The position numbers and the translations under genes were made by a program. Source: Hyaloraphidium curvatum (taxonomy: Eukaryota > Monoblepharomycota > Hyaloraphidiomycetes > Hyaloraphidiales > Hyaloraphidiaceae). Taken from it: 64,000 bases of DNA. Each line of letters opens with the position of its first letter. Within the stretch, counting starts at the first letter, position 1. This document shows positions 54,484-64,000 of this stretch, one piece after another. The notes beneath the pieces were generated by a model. The model was given only the letters and a program-made list of their open reading frames with translations. It did no database searches and had not been told where the DNA came from. The DNA lies in assembly GCA_025558095.1 (NCBI GenBank), contig JAIVFI010000002.1, positions 1 to 64,000 on the forward strand, given 5' to 3'.

Positions 54484-55530
54484 ATGACCGCATCTGTTGC
54501 TGCTCCCCTCCCCGCGACGATGCGCGCCGTCGTCTGCGCCGAGTTCGCCCCCCTCTCCTCGCTCCGCCTCTCGTCGCTCCCCGTGCCGGCCGTGCCCCGC
54601 GGCTCGCTGCTGGTCCGCGTGCGCGCCGCATCCGTGTCGTTCCTCGACACCCTGCTGGCGCAGGGCAAGTACCAGGTGCGCCCGAAGGTGCCCTTCGTGC
54701 CGGGGAGCGAATACGCTGGGGAGGTCGCGGCCGTCGGCGAGGGCGTCGCCGGGTGGCAGGTCGGAGACGGGGTGGTCGCGGGCGGGTTCACGGGCGGGCT
54801 GGCGGAGTATGCTGTTTGCCCCGCAGAAGGCGCCGTGAAGCTGCCCCCGGGAATGTCCGCGGAGGATGCCGCGGGGTTCCGAGTGGGCTTCGCAACGGCC
54901 TGGCACGCGCTGGTGGACAGGGCCAACGCGCAAAAGGGGGAGTGGCTGCTGGTGCTCGGTGCTGCAGGCGCGGTGGGAGCGGCCGCGGTGCGCGTGGGCA
55001 AGGCACTCGGGATGCGGGTCATCGCGGCGGCGTCGAACCCAGAGAAGCGCGACTATGCCCTGCGCCTGGGCGCCGAGGCGGCCGTGGACTACACCGCCAA
55101 GGACTTCCGCCAGCAGGTGAACAAGATAGTGGGCGAACGCGGCGTGGACGTGGTGTTCGACCCCGTGGGCGGCGACTACGCCGAGCCAGCGTTCCGGTGC
55201 CTGGCCTGGAAGGGCCGCCACCTCGTCGTTGGCTTCGCCGCCGGCAACATCCCGCGGCTGCCCTTCAACCTGGCCCTGCTCAAGGGCGCCGCGCTGGTCG
55301 GCGTTGACCTGGCGCGGTTCGGCAACGTGCACGAGCCGGAGAAGGCAAAGGGGAACGCTGCGATGCTGGTGCGGATGTGCACCGAGGGCAAGTTGGAGCC
55401 GGTGCCGGCGACGGTGGTGCCGTTGGAGCGGTTCTCGGAGGCGTTCGAGCTCGTCGCGGGGAGGAAGGCGCTGGGGAGGGTGGTCGTCGTGATCGGGGAC
55501 GACTCGGCTCGGGGCAAGGCCAAGCTCTAG
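54484..55530 (+). CDS. NADPH:quinone oxidoreductase-like MDR protein
   Basis: A single exon encodes 348 residues. It belongs to the zinc-free medium-chain reductases (zeta-crystallin/QOR and the related enoyl reductases). Landmarks: VRVRAASVSFLDTLLAQGKYQ, FVPGSEYAGEVAAVGEGVAGWQVGD, the FATAWHALVDRANAQKGEWLLVLGAAGAVG stretch with the AxxGxxG NADPH motif, VDVVFDPVGGDYAEPAFRCL and KGRHLVVGFAAGNIP. The Cys ligands of the zinc alcohol dehydrogenases are absent. Such enzymes reduce quinones or enones by one hydride transfer. An alternative ATG 12 codons on (MRAVV) is the usual family start. It is convergent with the DUF3421 gene. Confidence 0.92.
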   Translation: MTASVAAPLPATMRAVVCAEFAPLSSLRLSSLPVPAVPRGSLLVRVRAASVSFLDTLLAQGKYQVRPKVPFVPGSEYAGEVAAVGEGVAGWQVGDGVVAGGFTGGLAEYAVCPAEGAVKLPPGMSAEDAAGFRVGFATAWHALVDRANAQKGEWLLVLGAAGAVGAAAVRVGKALGMRVIAAASNPEKRDYALRLGAEAAVDYTAKDFRQQVNKIVGERGVDVVFDPVGGDYAEPAFRCLAWKGRHLVVGFAAGNIPRLPFNLALLKGAALVGVDLARFGNVHEPEKAKGNAAMLVRMCTEGKLEPVPATVVPLERFSEAFELVAGRKALGRVVVVIGDDSARGKAKL

Positions 55531-55634
55531 TTGGACCGAAAGGAATTGGACTGCAGATCGCATCGGATCGAATCGATTGCTATAACTCTAGAACCATGCC
55601 CAGCACATGCTACCGCCGCGATCCAGCCCCGAAA

Positions 55635-56592
55635 TCATTCCACAACCAGCACCTCCCCAACCTCGCTCCGAATCTCCTTCCCGCCCCACGGCGCGACCAC
55701 CAGCAGCTCCGCGTCCCCGCCCTCCGGGGGCACCAGCACGAACCCCACGTGGTATCCGTCCGAGTGCCGCGCGCGAGCGACGCCGAGCTGGTCGCCCTTG
55801 GGGGAGCGGAGCGAGGCGCTGACGAGGTTGCGAAAGGAAGCGGCGGTGGGAGGGAGGGGAAGCCAGGTGTGGGTTAGTTTTGTCGGGGGCCGGGGGTGCG
55901 TGAGCACCTGTGGGCACAAACGAGAAAAGGCCCGCTCTGTGAGATCGCAGCAATCAGATACCATGTCATTGAGGCCCACCTGGTAGCTCTTCGCAACGCG
56001 CTCCTCGCCGTCGCCAAGACCGTAGTTGCAACCTCCCAGGAACGACGCCGCCTTCCCCGGCACGATCGCCACGCCATGCTTCACCCTGGCCACGTAGATC
56101 GCCTCCTTCGAGGATCCCCCGAACGTTGACCGCCGCACGACGTGCCCCGCCTCTACGGCAAACTCGGGAATGTCTCCGTTCTTCGCCGACACCCAGACGT
56201 AGCCCCGCAGCCCCAGCTCCGCGTCCGTGAGCAGCACGGGGTCCGGCACCTCGAAGCTGCGGAACTGCGCGTCCTCGTCCGCGGCCGGGAGGCGCTCCAG
56301 CCCCAGGTCCTCGGCCGGCGACGAGGACTCGGGCGAGGGCGCGAGGTCCAGGTGGTCGCGCGCCGCGATCTCCTTCGGGTCGAGCGGTGGCGGCGCGGCC
56401 AGTGGCGCGGCGTCGGCCCACGCGTTGGCCGTCGGGTCGTCGAGGCCCGGCGGGGGCGATGATCGCGGGGCGGAGACGGAAGAGGACGGCGCGTCCGCCC
56501 ACTCGTTGGCGGCGACGTACGGGTCCCTATGAGGCAAAAAGACGATGAATGGCAAGAATGATATGCGAGCACCACGTTTGGACCCACGCCAT
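55635..56592 (-). CDS. DUF3421 (DM9-type) protein
   Basis: Proposed exons 56588-56592 (ATGGC only), 55980-56526 and 55907 down to 55635, 274 residues. The first splice gives MADPYVAANEWADAP; a first exon of five bases is unusual and tentative. After a Pro/Ser/Ala-rich stretch comes the domain: GYVWVSAKNGDIPEFAVEAG, EAIYVARVKHGVAIVPGKAASFLGG, a KSYQ/VL junction at the 72-nt intron, and at the end YHVGFVLVPPEGG and APWGGKEIRSEVGEVLVVE. Repeats with a P-A-V-x-x-G, then YVxRxxH and PGK, are the hallmark of DM9/DUF3421 domains, known from animals and fungi as carbohydrate-binding modules. The protein has no signal peptide. Confidence 0.65.
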
Positions 56593-56840
56593 GGCCGGAA
56601 ACAGGGGTAGCGGGAGTCCCTGAAAACGCGTGTGCTGGCTTTGCGGCTGCCGCGAGATCGCGCAACCGTCCACACCGCATCGACCGATAGCAGACCAAAT
56701 GCGCCGGAAATCTAGCTCTAGTGTTCTAATACATACATCTAATCTTGGTCTTCCGCAGTCCGCTCCCAAGTCGCCTCCATCGGGCTGGCCGATGTGAATC
56801 CCTGTGTACTCACTTCCCAAGTCGCTCTCACTCGGTCAGG

Positions 56841-59087
56841 CTATCCAACGATGTGGATTCCCGAGTAGGCCATGTCCAGCATCGATTCCTTGGGTGGTTG
56901 CGGCACGATCCACGGCCGGTCGGCCTTGGTCGCCTCGAAATCTGACCAGACCGGGTATCGCATGATCGCGGCGAGCTCGGACGGCATCCCAGGGAAGTAG
57001 ATCCGCCTGGTCTCCGTGCCGTCGGCCTTTTGCACGGCGTAGTAGCCCGAGCAGGACGAGCGGGTGCCGGTCTGTGGCGCGGAGTGGGCGTCAGAGGCTG
57101 CCGCGATCAATCCTGCGCAGGACATACCGGCGTGCCCTTCACCCCGTCGTCGATCCGCTTGCACCACGCCAGCACGGCCTCGTGGGTCGGGCTGATGGCC
57201 TTGATCCCGTTGCGGATCGCGTGGCCGATGACCTTGCAGGCAAAGTCGATGTGCGTCTCGATGGCCTCGATCACAGAGTCTGCCAAAGGGAGGCGTCAGC
57301 GGACCGCTCCGGCCACTGCGGCGGCGACACCCACAGAGCGGCAGACCCAGCGCGTTGCCGGGCGTGAAGAAATTCGGGAACTTATCAAGCATAACGCCGA
57401 AGTATTGCTGCATTTCCATGTTCTCCAGGCCGCCCTCGTCGATGTTCATCATGCGGATCGGGTAGTCGATTCCGCCGACGCCGAGAATGGGAATGCCGGC
57501 GGGCTTCCCGCCAGTGATCGCCCAGCCAGTGGCGTCTACCGTGGGAGGATCATCAGCCTGGCTCGATCGCCAGCGGGCCCCACGAAGCGGAACCCACAGA
57601 TGATCACGTCGAACTCGCGCTTCTTGAGCTCCGCCTTCTCGTCCGGCACCGGGTCGCGGGGGTCCTGGAGCGCCGTCACGATGCCGTCCTTCTCGATCCG
57701 CACGATCCGCTCCTGCACGAGCTCGACGTTGGGGCGGTTGAGGGCGGGGTAGAACTGGTCGTGGAAGAGGACGCGGCGGCACCAGGGATGGAACTGGCAG
57801 GCATAAAAGGTCGCGGGGAGGAGGAGCAGCAGCGCCGCGAAGGGCGGGGAGAGTGAGGGGGAGAGTGAGGAGCGTGGGAAGAAAGGAGTCATGGTTAGCA
57901 GCTGGCAGTGGCCGTGACAATCGAGACCTACGGTAGGCCAGAGGATCTCGCGGAGCTTGGGGTCCTTGATGTTGGTCTCCAGGTTCCTCCTTGCGCTCTC
58001 GACCGTCTTCTTGTACTCGTCGCTCCCCTCCCGGAACGCCGTATCGTGCCAGTTTTTGGCAAAGGTATACTCGAACTTGGCGCGGAAGGACCTCAGCTCC
58101 AGCGGGTTCTCCCTCCACCTCTTCTTCTGCTCCTCCGGGTACGGCTCGTTGGGCCTCTCCACGACGTGGTTGGGCGTGCGGTGGTACACGGCCAGGCTGG
58201 TCGCCACCGCCGCGATCTCGGGCACCAGCTGCACCGCCGCCGCCGCGCAGCCCACCAGCGCCACGCGCTTCCCCATGAGCCGGTCGATCCCGTCCCTGGG
58301 CCACCGCATGCTGTGCCACCAGTCGCCCTCGAACACGCCCTCGACGGCGCCGGGGATCAGAGGCAGTCCGGGCTCGTTGGTGGCGTGGCTGGTGTTGAAC
58401 AGAAAGTTGACCTCAAAGTGCCCCGTCGAGCCCTCGATGACCTGGGACTCCTTCGTCGCCGGCAGCCCGTCATCGCGGGGCACGAGGTCGTGGTACGTGA
58501 CCCTCCAGACGCCCTCGTCCGCGAGCCATTCCGCCTTCTCGTGGCGGCGGTTGAACGTGAAGTATTTTTCCACGTCGAACCGCTTGGCGACGGACTGGAT
58601 GTAGACCAGTAGCTCCGTCTGAGGAGGGAACGGGCGGCTCCAATCGGGGTTCAAGGCGAAGGAGTAGGAGTCTGAGGGGGGGAAGGATCACTAGTGATCC
58701 CTGGCCAGAGCGAGGCGCAGTGGACCCACAGACGTGTGCGGGAACGTCGCACGCGAGGCCTGGATACGAACTTCAAACTTTCGGAGTCCGTCGCGCGGTT
58801 AGAACTCGTCCGAAGGCAGCTGACTCCCTGAAGACACCCACCCAGTTGCCGCCGGGCGCCGGGTGCCGCTCGATCCCGATGATGTCCTCGATGCCGAGCT
58901 TCTCCCTGACAAAGATCGTCGCTGGAGGCAGGAGCGCGATTCAGGCCGGAATCGGGCGGCGCGCAAGCGGAAGAGAGCGCGGACCTGCGATACCGGCCAG
59001 TCCGCAGCCTATGATCCCCACGCGGGGACTGCGGCCCTCGGGAGCCGCGTGGGCCGTGCCGTTGGCGACAGGCGCCGTGTCAGGCAT
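56841..59087 (-). CDS. Baeyer-Villiger-type flavin monooxygenase
   Basis: Eight exons: 58994-59087, 58842-58921, about 58730-58770, 57932-58671, 57598-57793, 57347-57535, 57128-57279, 56841-57071; about 573 residues. It would insert oxygen next to a carbonyl using FAD and NADPH. Motifs: VGIIGCGLAG at the first FAD site; [38 protein letters not shown]; a second Rossmann VALVGCAAAAVQLVPEIA, where an Ala replaces the usual second or third Gly; a central WCRRVLFHDQFYPALNRPNVELV; and VIIYATGW across a splice. The fingerprint FxGxxxHxxxW is seen as FEGDWWHSMRW. The exon 2/3 junction (58842 to about 58770) does not close in frame with canonical sites; one base is unaccounted for. Confidence 0.82.
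58685..58700. repeat. 16-bp perfect palindrome in an intron
   Basis: GGATCACTAGTGATCC is its own reverse complement. It lies inside the third intron of the monooxygenase gene (58672-58729). Confidence 0.6.
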
Positions 59088-59477
59088 GGTTTCGCGCAGG
59101 TCAGGTCCCGAGTGGCCCGAGTCGGCGATGGTTGGAGTTGAGGTGGGTTCCGGTGGCGGGAGGTTCCGCCCCACCGATTCTCCGACAAATGCCGACTGTG
59201 GCGAACCGAATACTTCCCTCGTTCCCCCTGATGGACATCGGGTTTGCCGCGGTAGCTTCCAATAAGTTTATCTGCAGGGAGCTTGAAAGATCCGACGCAC
59301 CGCAGAGCTAGTTCGCATCGATGCAGCACGAGGATACAGCTCGAGGCTCTACGCTGCGGCACAAACAAGTCTCTGTTCGTCGTACTCGCCAGTAAGATGC
59401 ATCATCATAGAGCTGAATCTCATCATGTCGGAAAGTTAAGAATGGGAACCGAAACTGGGCGCCATCACAGTGCCGTA
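59088..59477. other. divergent promoter region, monooxygenase / RidA
   Basis: 390 bp between divergent starts; AT-richer than the genes. No element is called. Confidence 0.4.
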
Positions 59478-60000
59478 ATGACTCCGGAAGAGCGACTTGA
59501 CGCACTCGGAATCAAGCTACCCCCGGTGCCGCAGCCGGCGGGCACTTACATCCCGTGGAAACGCGTCGGCCACACGGCTTACTTGGCCGGGCAAGGCCCC
59601 CGCAAAGAAGATGGAGCTTTCGCGACAGGGAAGGTCGGGGACACGATTACCGCCGAGGAAGCGTACGAGCACGCGCGTCTCGTTGGGTTGGGAATCTTGG
59701 CGGCCGCGAAAGAGGCTGCCGGAGGGGACCTTTCGAAAGTCGAGTTCCTGAAGGTCTTGGGGATGGTGAATGGTGCGTCGACGCGTCTCCCGGCCTTCCT
59801 GGTCGTGTTACCAAGTCTAGACACCTGCTTTAGCCGTTCCAGAATTCGGAGACCACCCGAGAGTCATCAACGGGTTCTCGGATTTGATCGTCGAAGTGCT
59901 GGGCGACCGCGGAAAACACGCCCGCAGCGCCGTCGGCATGTCTTCGCTGCCCATCGGGATCTCGGTCGAGGTTGAGGCTGTAATTCACATTCATGAGTGA
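59478..60000 (+). CDS. RidA/YjgF-family protein
   Basis: Two exons (59478-59772 and 59834-60000; 61-nt intron in phase 1) give 153 residues. The fold is the trimeric chorismate-mutase-like RidA barrel, which in many members hydrolyses reactive enamines or imines to ketones and ammonia. Sequence: RLDALGIKLPPVPQPAGTYIPWKRVGHTAYLAGQGP, AYEHARLVGLGILAAAKEAAGG, LSKVEFLKVLGMVNAVPEFGDHPRVINGFSDLIVEVLG and a C-terminal SAVGMSSLPIGISVEVEAVIHI. The Arg in KHARSAVG corresponds to the substrate-binding Arg of active RidA proteins. It stands beside flavin and SDR enzymes, where imine or enamine clean-up would be plausible. Confidence 0.93.
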
Positions 60001-60279
60001 TTTCAACTCCGTAAAATGGCATCTTTCCTCATCTACAAGGGTGCGTGGTGCTGTCTACGGTCAAGGCGATCGCCGTCCCTTTCCGGCCGTGAAGACGCGC
60101 TGGATGCCAAGCTCTTGCTTCATTGAGAATCACTAGCCTGTTTATGTGTCTTGCAGTCCGTCAGAGGTTCGGTGCCCGATAGAAGCCCTCACTCGTGGGA
60201 GACGATGGGCGGCGGAGCGGAAGGATGGTCCCAGGTTGCCTCTTGCCACACCCGACACTAGAACCGCGTCAGCAGCGCC

Positions 60280-62067
60280 ATGGGTCCGGAGAGCGGTGCC
60301 GACGCAAAGACCGTGGTCTCAGATGAGGGGCTGCCGGGCTGGGAGCCGGTCAGCGGCGTTGCTGGCGTCGCCGCCGTGCCGAGTGACGGGGAACTCGGGG
60401 CACCTGAGGGTGCCTGGGTCGCGGACACTCCCTCGGATCCCGCCGGAAAAATAGCCGCGGCGTCTATCAAGGTGCCCATGGACGGCGAGCTCTTTCCCGG
60501 ATCGAAGGACGAGATGGTGGTGGATACTGCGGAGAAGGGGGAAAACGACGAGACGGCGGCGGCCCCTCCCCCGCCCCCCATGAGCATTCGGCAGACGCCA
60601 TTCAGGGCCTGGATGGTTCTCCTCGCCGCGTTCGTTGCCCAGCTCTTTACCTGGGGGTTCATCTTTGCGGGTGGAATCTGGCAGCGCTACTTCTTCACGA
60701 CCAACTTCTTCCCGGGCGCCACGCAGTCGGACCTTGCGTGGATAGGGTCTATTGCCTACACCGTGTGCATGGCGTTCGGGTTGGTTTCGGGGCCGATGTC
60801 GGACTACATCGGTCACCGCTGGGTCTTCATCATCGGCACGGGGCTCTACGCGGTCTCGTTCCTCCTCGCGTCCTTCGCCGTCGCCGCGTGGCAGCTGTAC
60901 CTCACCCACGGAGTCCTGTGGGGCCTGGCTATCGCATGCATCTACGTGCCCGCGAGCGGCGTCATCGTGCAGCACTGGAAGCACCAGGTCCCCTTCGCGA
61001 TCGCCATCTCGGGCATGGGCAGCGGGATCGGCGGTTTCATGTGGCCGGCGACCCTGCAGGCCATGCTGGACGCCTTGGGACCGCGGTGGAGCTACCGCAT
61101 CATGGCAGCGTCCGGGCTGTTCGTGCTCAGCCTCTGTGCCTGGGCGCTGAAGCCGCTGGAGCTGTCGGCACGGGCCAAGAGGAAAGTGGAGGGTGGGGAG
61201 CGCAAGCCGTTCATCGACGTGAGGCTGTTCACGAACTGGCATTACTGGTACGCCGGCTTGAGTCGCGCGTCGATCCATTCCTTAATCTTTCGATCGACAC
61301 AGGCTCATTTCGGGAGCCGGCGGCATCCTCGCGATCGGCCTGTACGTGCCGACGTATTATCTCGCGCAGTATGCCACGGACGTAGGGCTCGATGCCACCA
61401 CCGGCTCGCTGCTTATCGCCGTCTTGAACGGCAGCTCGCTTCTAATGCGACTTGTCCAAAGCCCGCTCGCCAAGCTTCTGGGGAGCAACACCAACTTCGC
61501 CATGTTCATCGCGCTCGGTGCGCTCTGTCAGCTCGTCATCTGTGGGTCGAAACTTCGCAACCATCCTCGTCCACTAACATCTCTTTCTCTAGGGCCCTTC
61601 AGCAAGAACCTGGCCTCGCTAATGGTCTTTTCTATCCTCTGTACGTCCGGCGGGAAGCGACCGACATGCCGCGCCAGTGCTGATTCCCTCCAATCAGACG
61701 GTTTTTTCGCGACCGGAGGCTGCTTCGGCTTCATGCCTCGTGGGTCTCCTGGCCTGTGCGAGCTGCCCCATTCTCACGCTTGCCTTCACCAGTCGTCGTC
61801 TTCAACGCCTTCCCGCACGCCTACGCGAGCGCCATCGGGATCATCTTCGCTTGGTGCGCCCCGGGAGGGCTGATCGGACCGGTCGTCAGCGGCGTCCTGT
61901 TTGACATCAACAGCACGTACACGAACGGCGTTCGCACTACGAACTATATACCTATGATGATGTTCGGCGGGGGAACGCTCCTGTTCGCCTCGTTCTTTGC
62001 GGTGGCTGAGCTGATGCTGTTGAGAAGGGAGCGCGGCATCCCGCTGGGCAAGTGGGTGCCGATCTGA
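60280..62067 (+). CDS. MFS transporter, monocarboxylate (MCT) type
   Basis: Five exons (60280-61247, 61303-61541, 61593-61640, 61698-61739, 61793-62067; introns 51-57 nt) give 523 residues with about 12 spans. After a cytosolic 105-residue N-terminus comes FRAWMVLLAAFVAQLFTWGFIFAGGIWQRYF, like the conserved first span of the family, then SYxx-type FGLVSGPMSDYIGHRWVFIIGTGLYAV (MFS motif A variant), ASGMGSGIGG-like AISGMGSGIGGFMWP, and in the C-terminal half SGAGGILAIGLYVPTYYL, GFFATGGCFGFMPLVVFNAFPHAYASAIGIIFAWCAPGGLIGPVVSG. Exons 3 and 4 are only 48 and 42 nt but rebuild the span exactly. Likely moves monocarboxylates or similar small acids; specificity unknown. It follows the RidA gene on the same strand. 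Confidence 0.88.
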
Positions 62068-62122
62068 ACGCTAGAGAAACGTGTAATCGGTCAATGTGGT
62101 GAACTCTTCTTTGGTGTCTTTC

Positions 62123-63647
62123 ATGCTGCTGGTGTTCCCGCCCGCTCAGGGGGACCGCGTTTCCAGCGGGTCGGCGGTCCCGCTGCCCAGTTCTGTTTCA
62201 ACTTGCATACCGTCGCTGCACGCGTCCGACGGCCTCAAACTGGAGGGCGACCACCCCTACAAAAATGATCCCGTCCCGACGGAGGGGCAGTGCGGCGCCG
62301 CGATCGCGCGGATGGTCGGGCGCACGCGCTGGATCGACGTGGCGCGCGCGTTGGCACCGACAGATCCCGGCCACGGCGTGACCGTGCAGGACCCGAGCCC
62401 CGCCGGGTGTGATTTCGTTCGGCTTCACAGAACGATCTCCGGGCAAGGCGGCGAGCTGGAGCTGCTCGCGCCCGACGTGGCCGAGCTGGAGCTGCGCCGG
62501 GTCGTCTCCGCCTCGTTCCTTGAATGCAAGGCCGGCCAGAGGATGAAGTTCTTCGACGCAACGATGGAGTGGGTGGCGGCCGCCGAGGCTGAACGGGCAC
62601 ATCTGTCGCCCGGCCAGAGGACCAGCGCGGTGGAGGCTCTGCGGCAAGAGACCGCCCCGCAGCGGTGGCAGCAGTTTGCCGACGCAGCAATCGCCCGGGC
62701 GAGAGCGCACGGCGGGGCTTACAGCATCCTCCGCTACCGGCTCCACCATTTCTTCAGCAAGGCGCAGGTCAAGGGAAAGATCCCGCAACAGCACGGCGCT
62801 CACGAGCAAATCATCGGCTCGGCCGGCCACCGCATCAACGCCATGGGCATCCCCGATGCCGTGGACCTCTCTGCGCACCTCGCTCTCCTGGGCGACGCGA
62901 CGGCGGCGTCCGGCGTAGCGGGAGTGCTCTACCGGACTCACGACTCGCGCATTTTGTGCCCCCTGGGCGACAATGGCGTCCCGCTCCGGCCGTGGACGCA
63001 GCCGGACAAGGATTCGGACTTTGATGCGACGCGCGTGCGTATCCATTACGAGACGGCGCGGTCCAACGACGTCCGCGGTGCGGCCAGGGGCGCGATCATC
63101 CGCGAGTTTTCGATGACGTATCTGGATTCCAGCAGCGAAACGCCGCCCAGCGGGATCACCACCGGGCCCTGCTACTTCTGCTCCCGCCTCACGGGCCGCT
63201 ACTACACCCGCACAATGCCCATATCAAAGGACCACGTTAATCGCCCGCTGGATCCCCTCGCAGAGGAGTTCTGTTTTCTGGTGTGCACCGCCTCGGCTAC
63301 GAGCAGATGCGCGGCCAAGGGCAAGTCCGAGATGGATCGGCTCGTGGCGGCCTTCGTCGGGGTGCCAGATCTTTGCGTTGGCGAGCTCTGCTGGAACCCC
63401 ACGTGCGTGCGGCAGGGCAAGGGGGATGATGCTGGGAAGTACAAGAGATGCAGCCGCTGCAGGGCTGCGAGATGTGAGCTTCGATGCCACACGGACCTTG
63501 CTTCGTTCCTGCTCATGTGAGCTCCTTCCAGATTGCTCGGTCGAGTGCCAGAAGGAGGATTGGCCGCGGCACAAGGTCGATTGCAAGCGGCAGGAGGACG
63601 CGGAGGAAGCCACGGTTGCGGGCATCGGTGCCCTGTCGTTGGACTGA
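62123..63647 (+). CDS. MYND zinc-finger protein, C-terminal
   Basis: Two exons, 62123-63473 and 63532-63647, joined by a 58-nt GTGAGC intron in phase 1. The finger is completed by the splice: CVGELCWNPTC, KRCSRCRAARY, then CSVECQKEDWPRHKVDC, with a His and seven Cys in MYND spacing. The body (about 430 residues) is unrecognised; it includes a Cys pair PCYFCSRLTG and a segment ISKDHVNRPLDPLAEEFC. A charged tail QEDAEEATVAGIGALSLD ends the protein. The true start is uncertain: the open frame continues upstream of the ATG at 62123 almost to the previous gene, without a good in-frame ATG, so an upstream exon or a later start (MVGRTRW) is possible. Confidence 0.75.
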
Positions 63648-63888
63648 TCGCTCGCCGGACGCAAAGAGTCTTGTCACGGACGGTTTCCACAGGTTGTAGC
63701 CGTCCACACGCGGAAATGGCTGGCCGAATATCCCGAATCAGATATACTCACTTCGAACTCTTGCCTTCGCGAGAGGTATGGTCACCGGCACCGCAACGGC
63801 GCTTTTGTGATGGCTGGCGCGCGTCACTTCATCGGTCCATGTCCACCACACTCACCCTCGCACATCCTTCGCTCTTGCTCTCCAAACG

Positions 63889-64000
63889 ATGGCAGACTTT
63901 ACCGGTGTGTAGAGCGGCGGACATGTTGACCTTGTCTGAGCCCGCTCCGTCCCGCGCACCGTGCTTTCTGGCAGCGGCCCGCTTCTTCACCACCGCCGAG
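63889..64000 (+). CDS. 5' end of a truncated gene
   Basis: An ATG at 63889 opens MADFT and meets a GTGTGT donor after one base; a CTGGCAG acceptor at 63974 continues in frame as AARFFTTAE to the window edge (intron 70 nt). Short, but the donor, acceptor and length match the other introns here. The product cannot be named from 14 residues. Confidence 0.4.

Overview
This window reads as nuclear DNA of a high-GC fungus. Coding genes are GC-rich and are broken by many short GT-AG introns, mostly 46-80 nt, that restore reading frames exactly. The content is fungal or eukaryotic: a Zn2Cys6 transcription factor, a BRCT-containing family X DNA polymerase, a Ubc1-type E2 with a UBA domain, DGAT2, MFSD5-type and monocarboxylate-type transporters, a mitochondrial ribosomal protein candidate, and four MYND zinc-finger proteins. 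A MICAL-type flavin domain is present, which would fit an early-diverging (chytrid-like) lineage, but I cannot fix the taxon from sequence alone. I saw no CRISPR array, transposase, reverse transcriptase, tRNA or rRNA.
Layout. 0-11 kb: an alpha/beta hydrolase, a divergent pair of secreted glycine-rich paralogues (one with a GPI-like tail), a secreted trypsin-like protease bracketed by a 22-bp inverted repeat, a nitronate monooxygenase with a one-base frameshift, and an Mrp51-like protein. 11-25 kb: a stand-alone MICAL-like monooxygenase, a family III CoA-transferase, a zinc alcohol dehydrogenase, a secreted Cys/Thr-rich protein, a membrane protein, two small secreted Cys-rich paralogues and a MYND protein. 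25-38 kb: DNA polymerase lambda-like, a TauD-type dioxygenase, an epoxide-hydrolase-like enzyme, a MYND gene disrupted by an internal inversion of about 146 bp, an MFSD5-type transporter, UDP-glucose 4-epimerase, an SDR, an ankyrin protein and Ubc1.
39-49 kb: an amidohydrolase, a SnoaL-like protein with a frameshift, a MYND protein, an MpaB/DUF2236 oxygenase-like protein, a DsrE-like protein, DGAT2 and a GlpA-like FAD/[2Fe-2S] protein. 50-64 kb: a Zn2Cys6 regulator, an SDR divergent from a quinone oxidoreductase, a DUF3421 protein, a Baeyer-Villiger monooxygenase, a RidA protein, a monocarboxylate-type transporter, a fourth MYND protein and the first exons of a gene running off the window. The 50-62 kb stretch (regulator, several redox enzymes, RidA, transporter) has the look of a small-molecule catabolic cluster.
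The most unusual structure is the micro-inversion at 29942-30087. Reading that segment on the opposite strand restores one open frame across both breakpoints of a MYND gene. Three other genes each need a single C added or removed in a C run to be intact, which is either real decay or assembly error.
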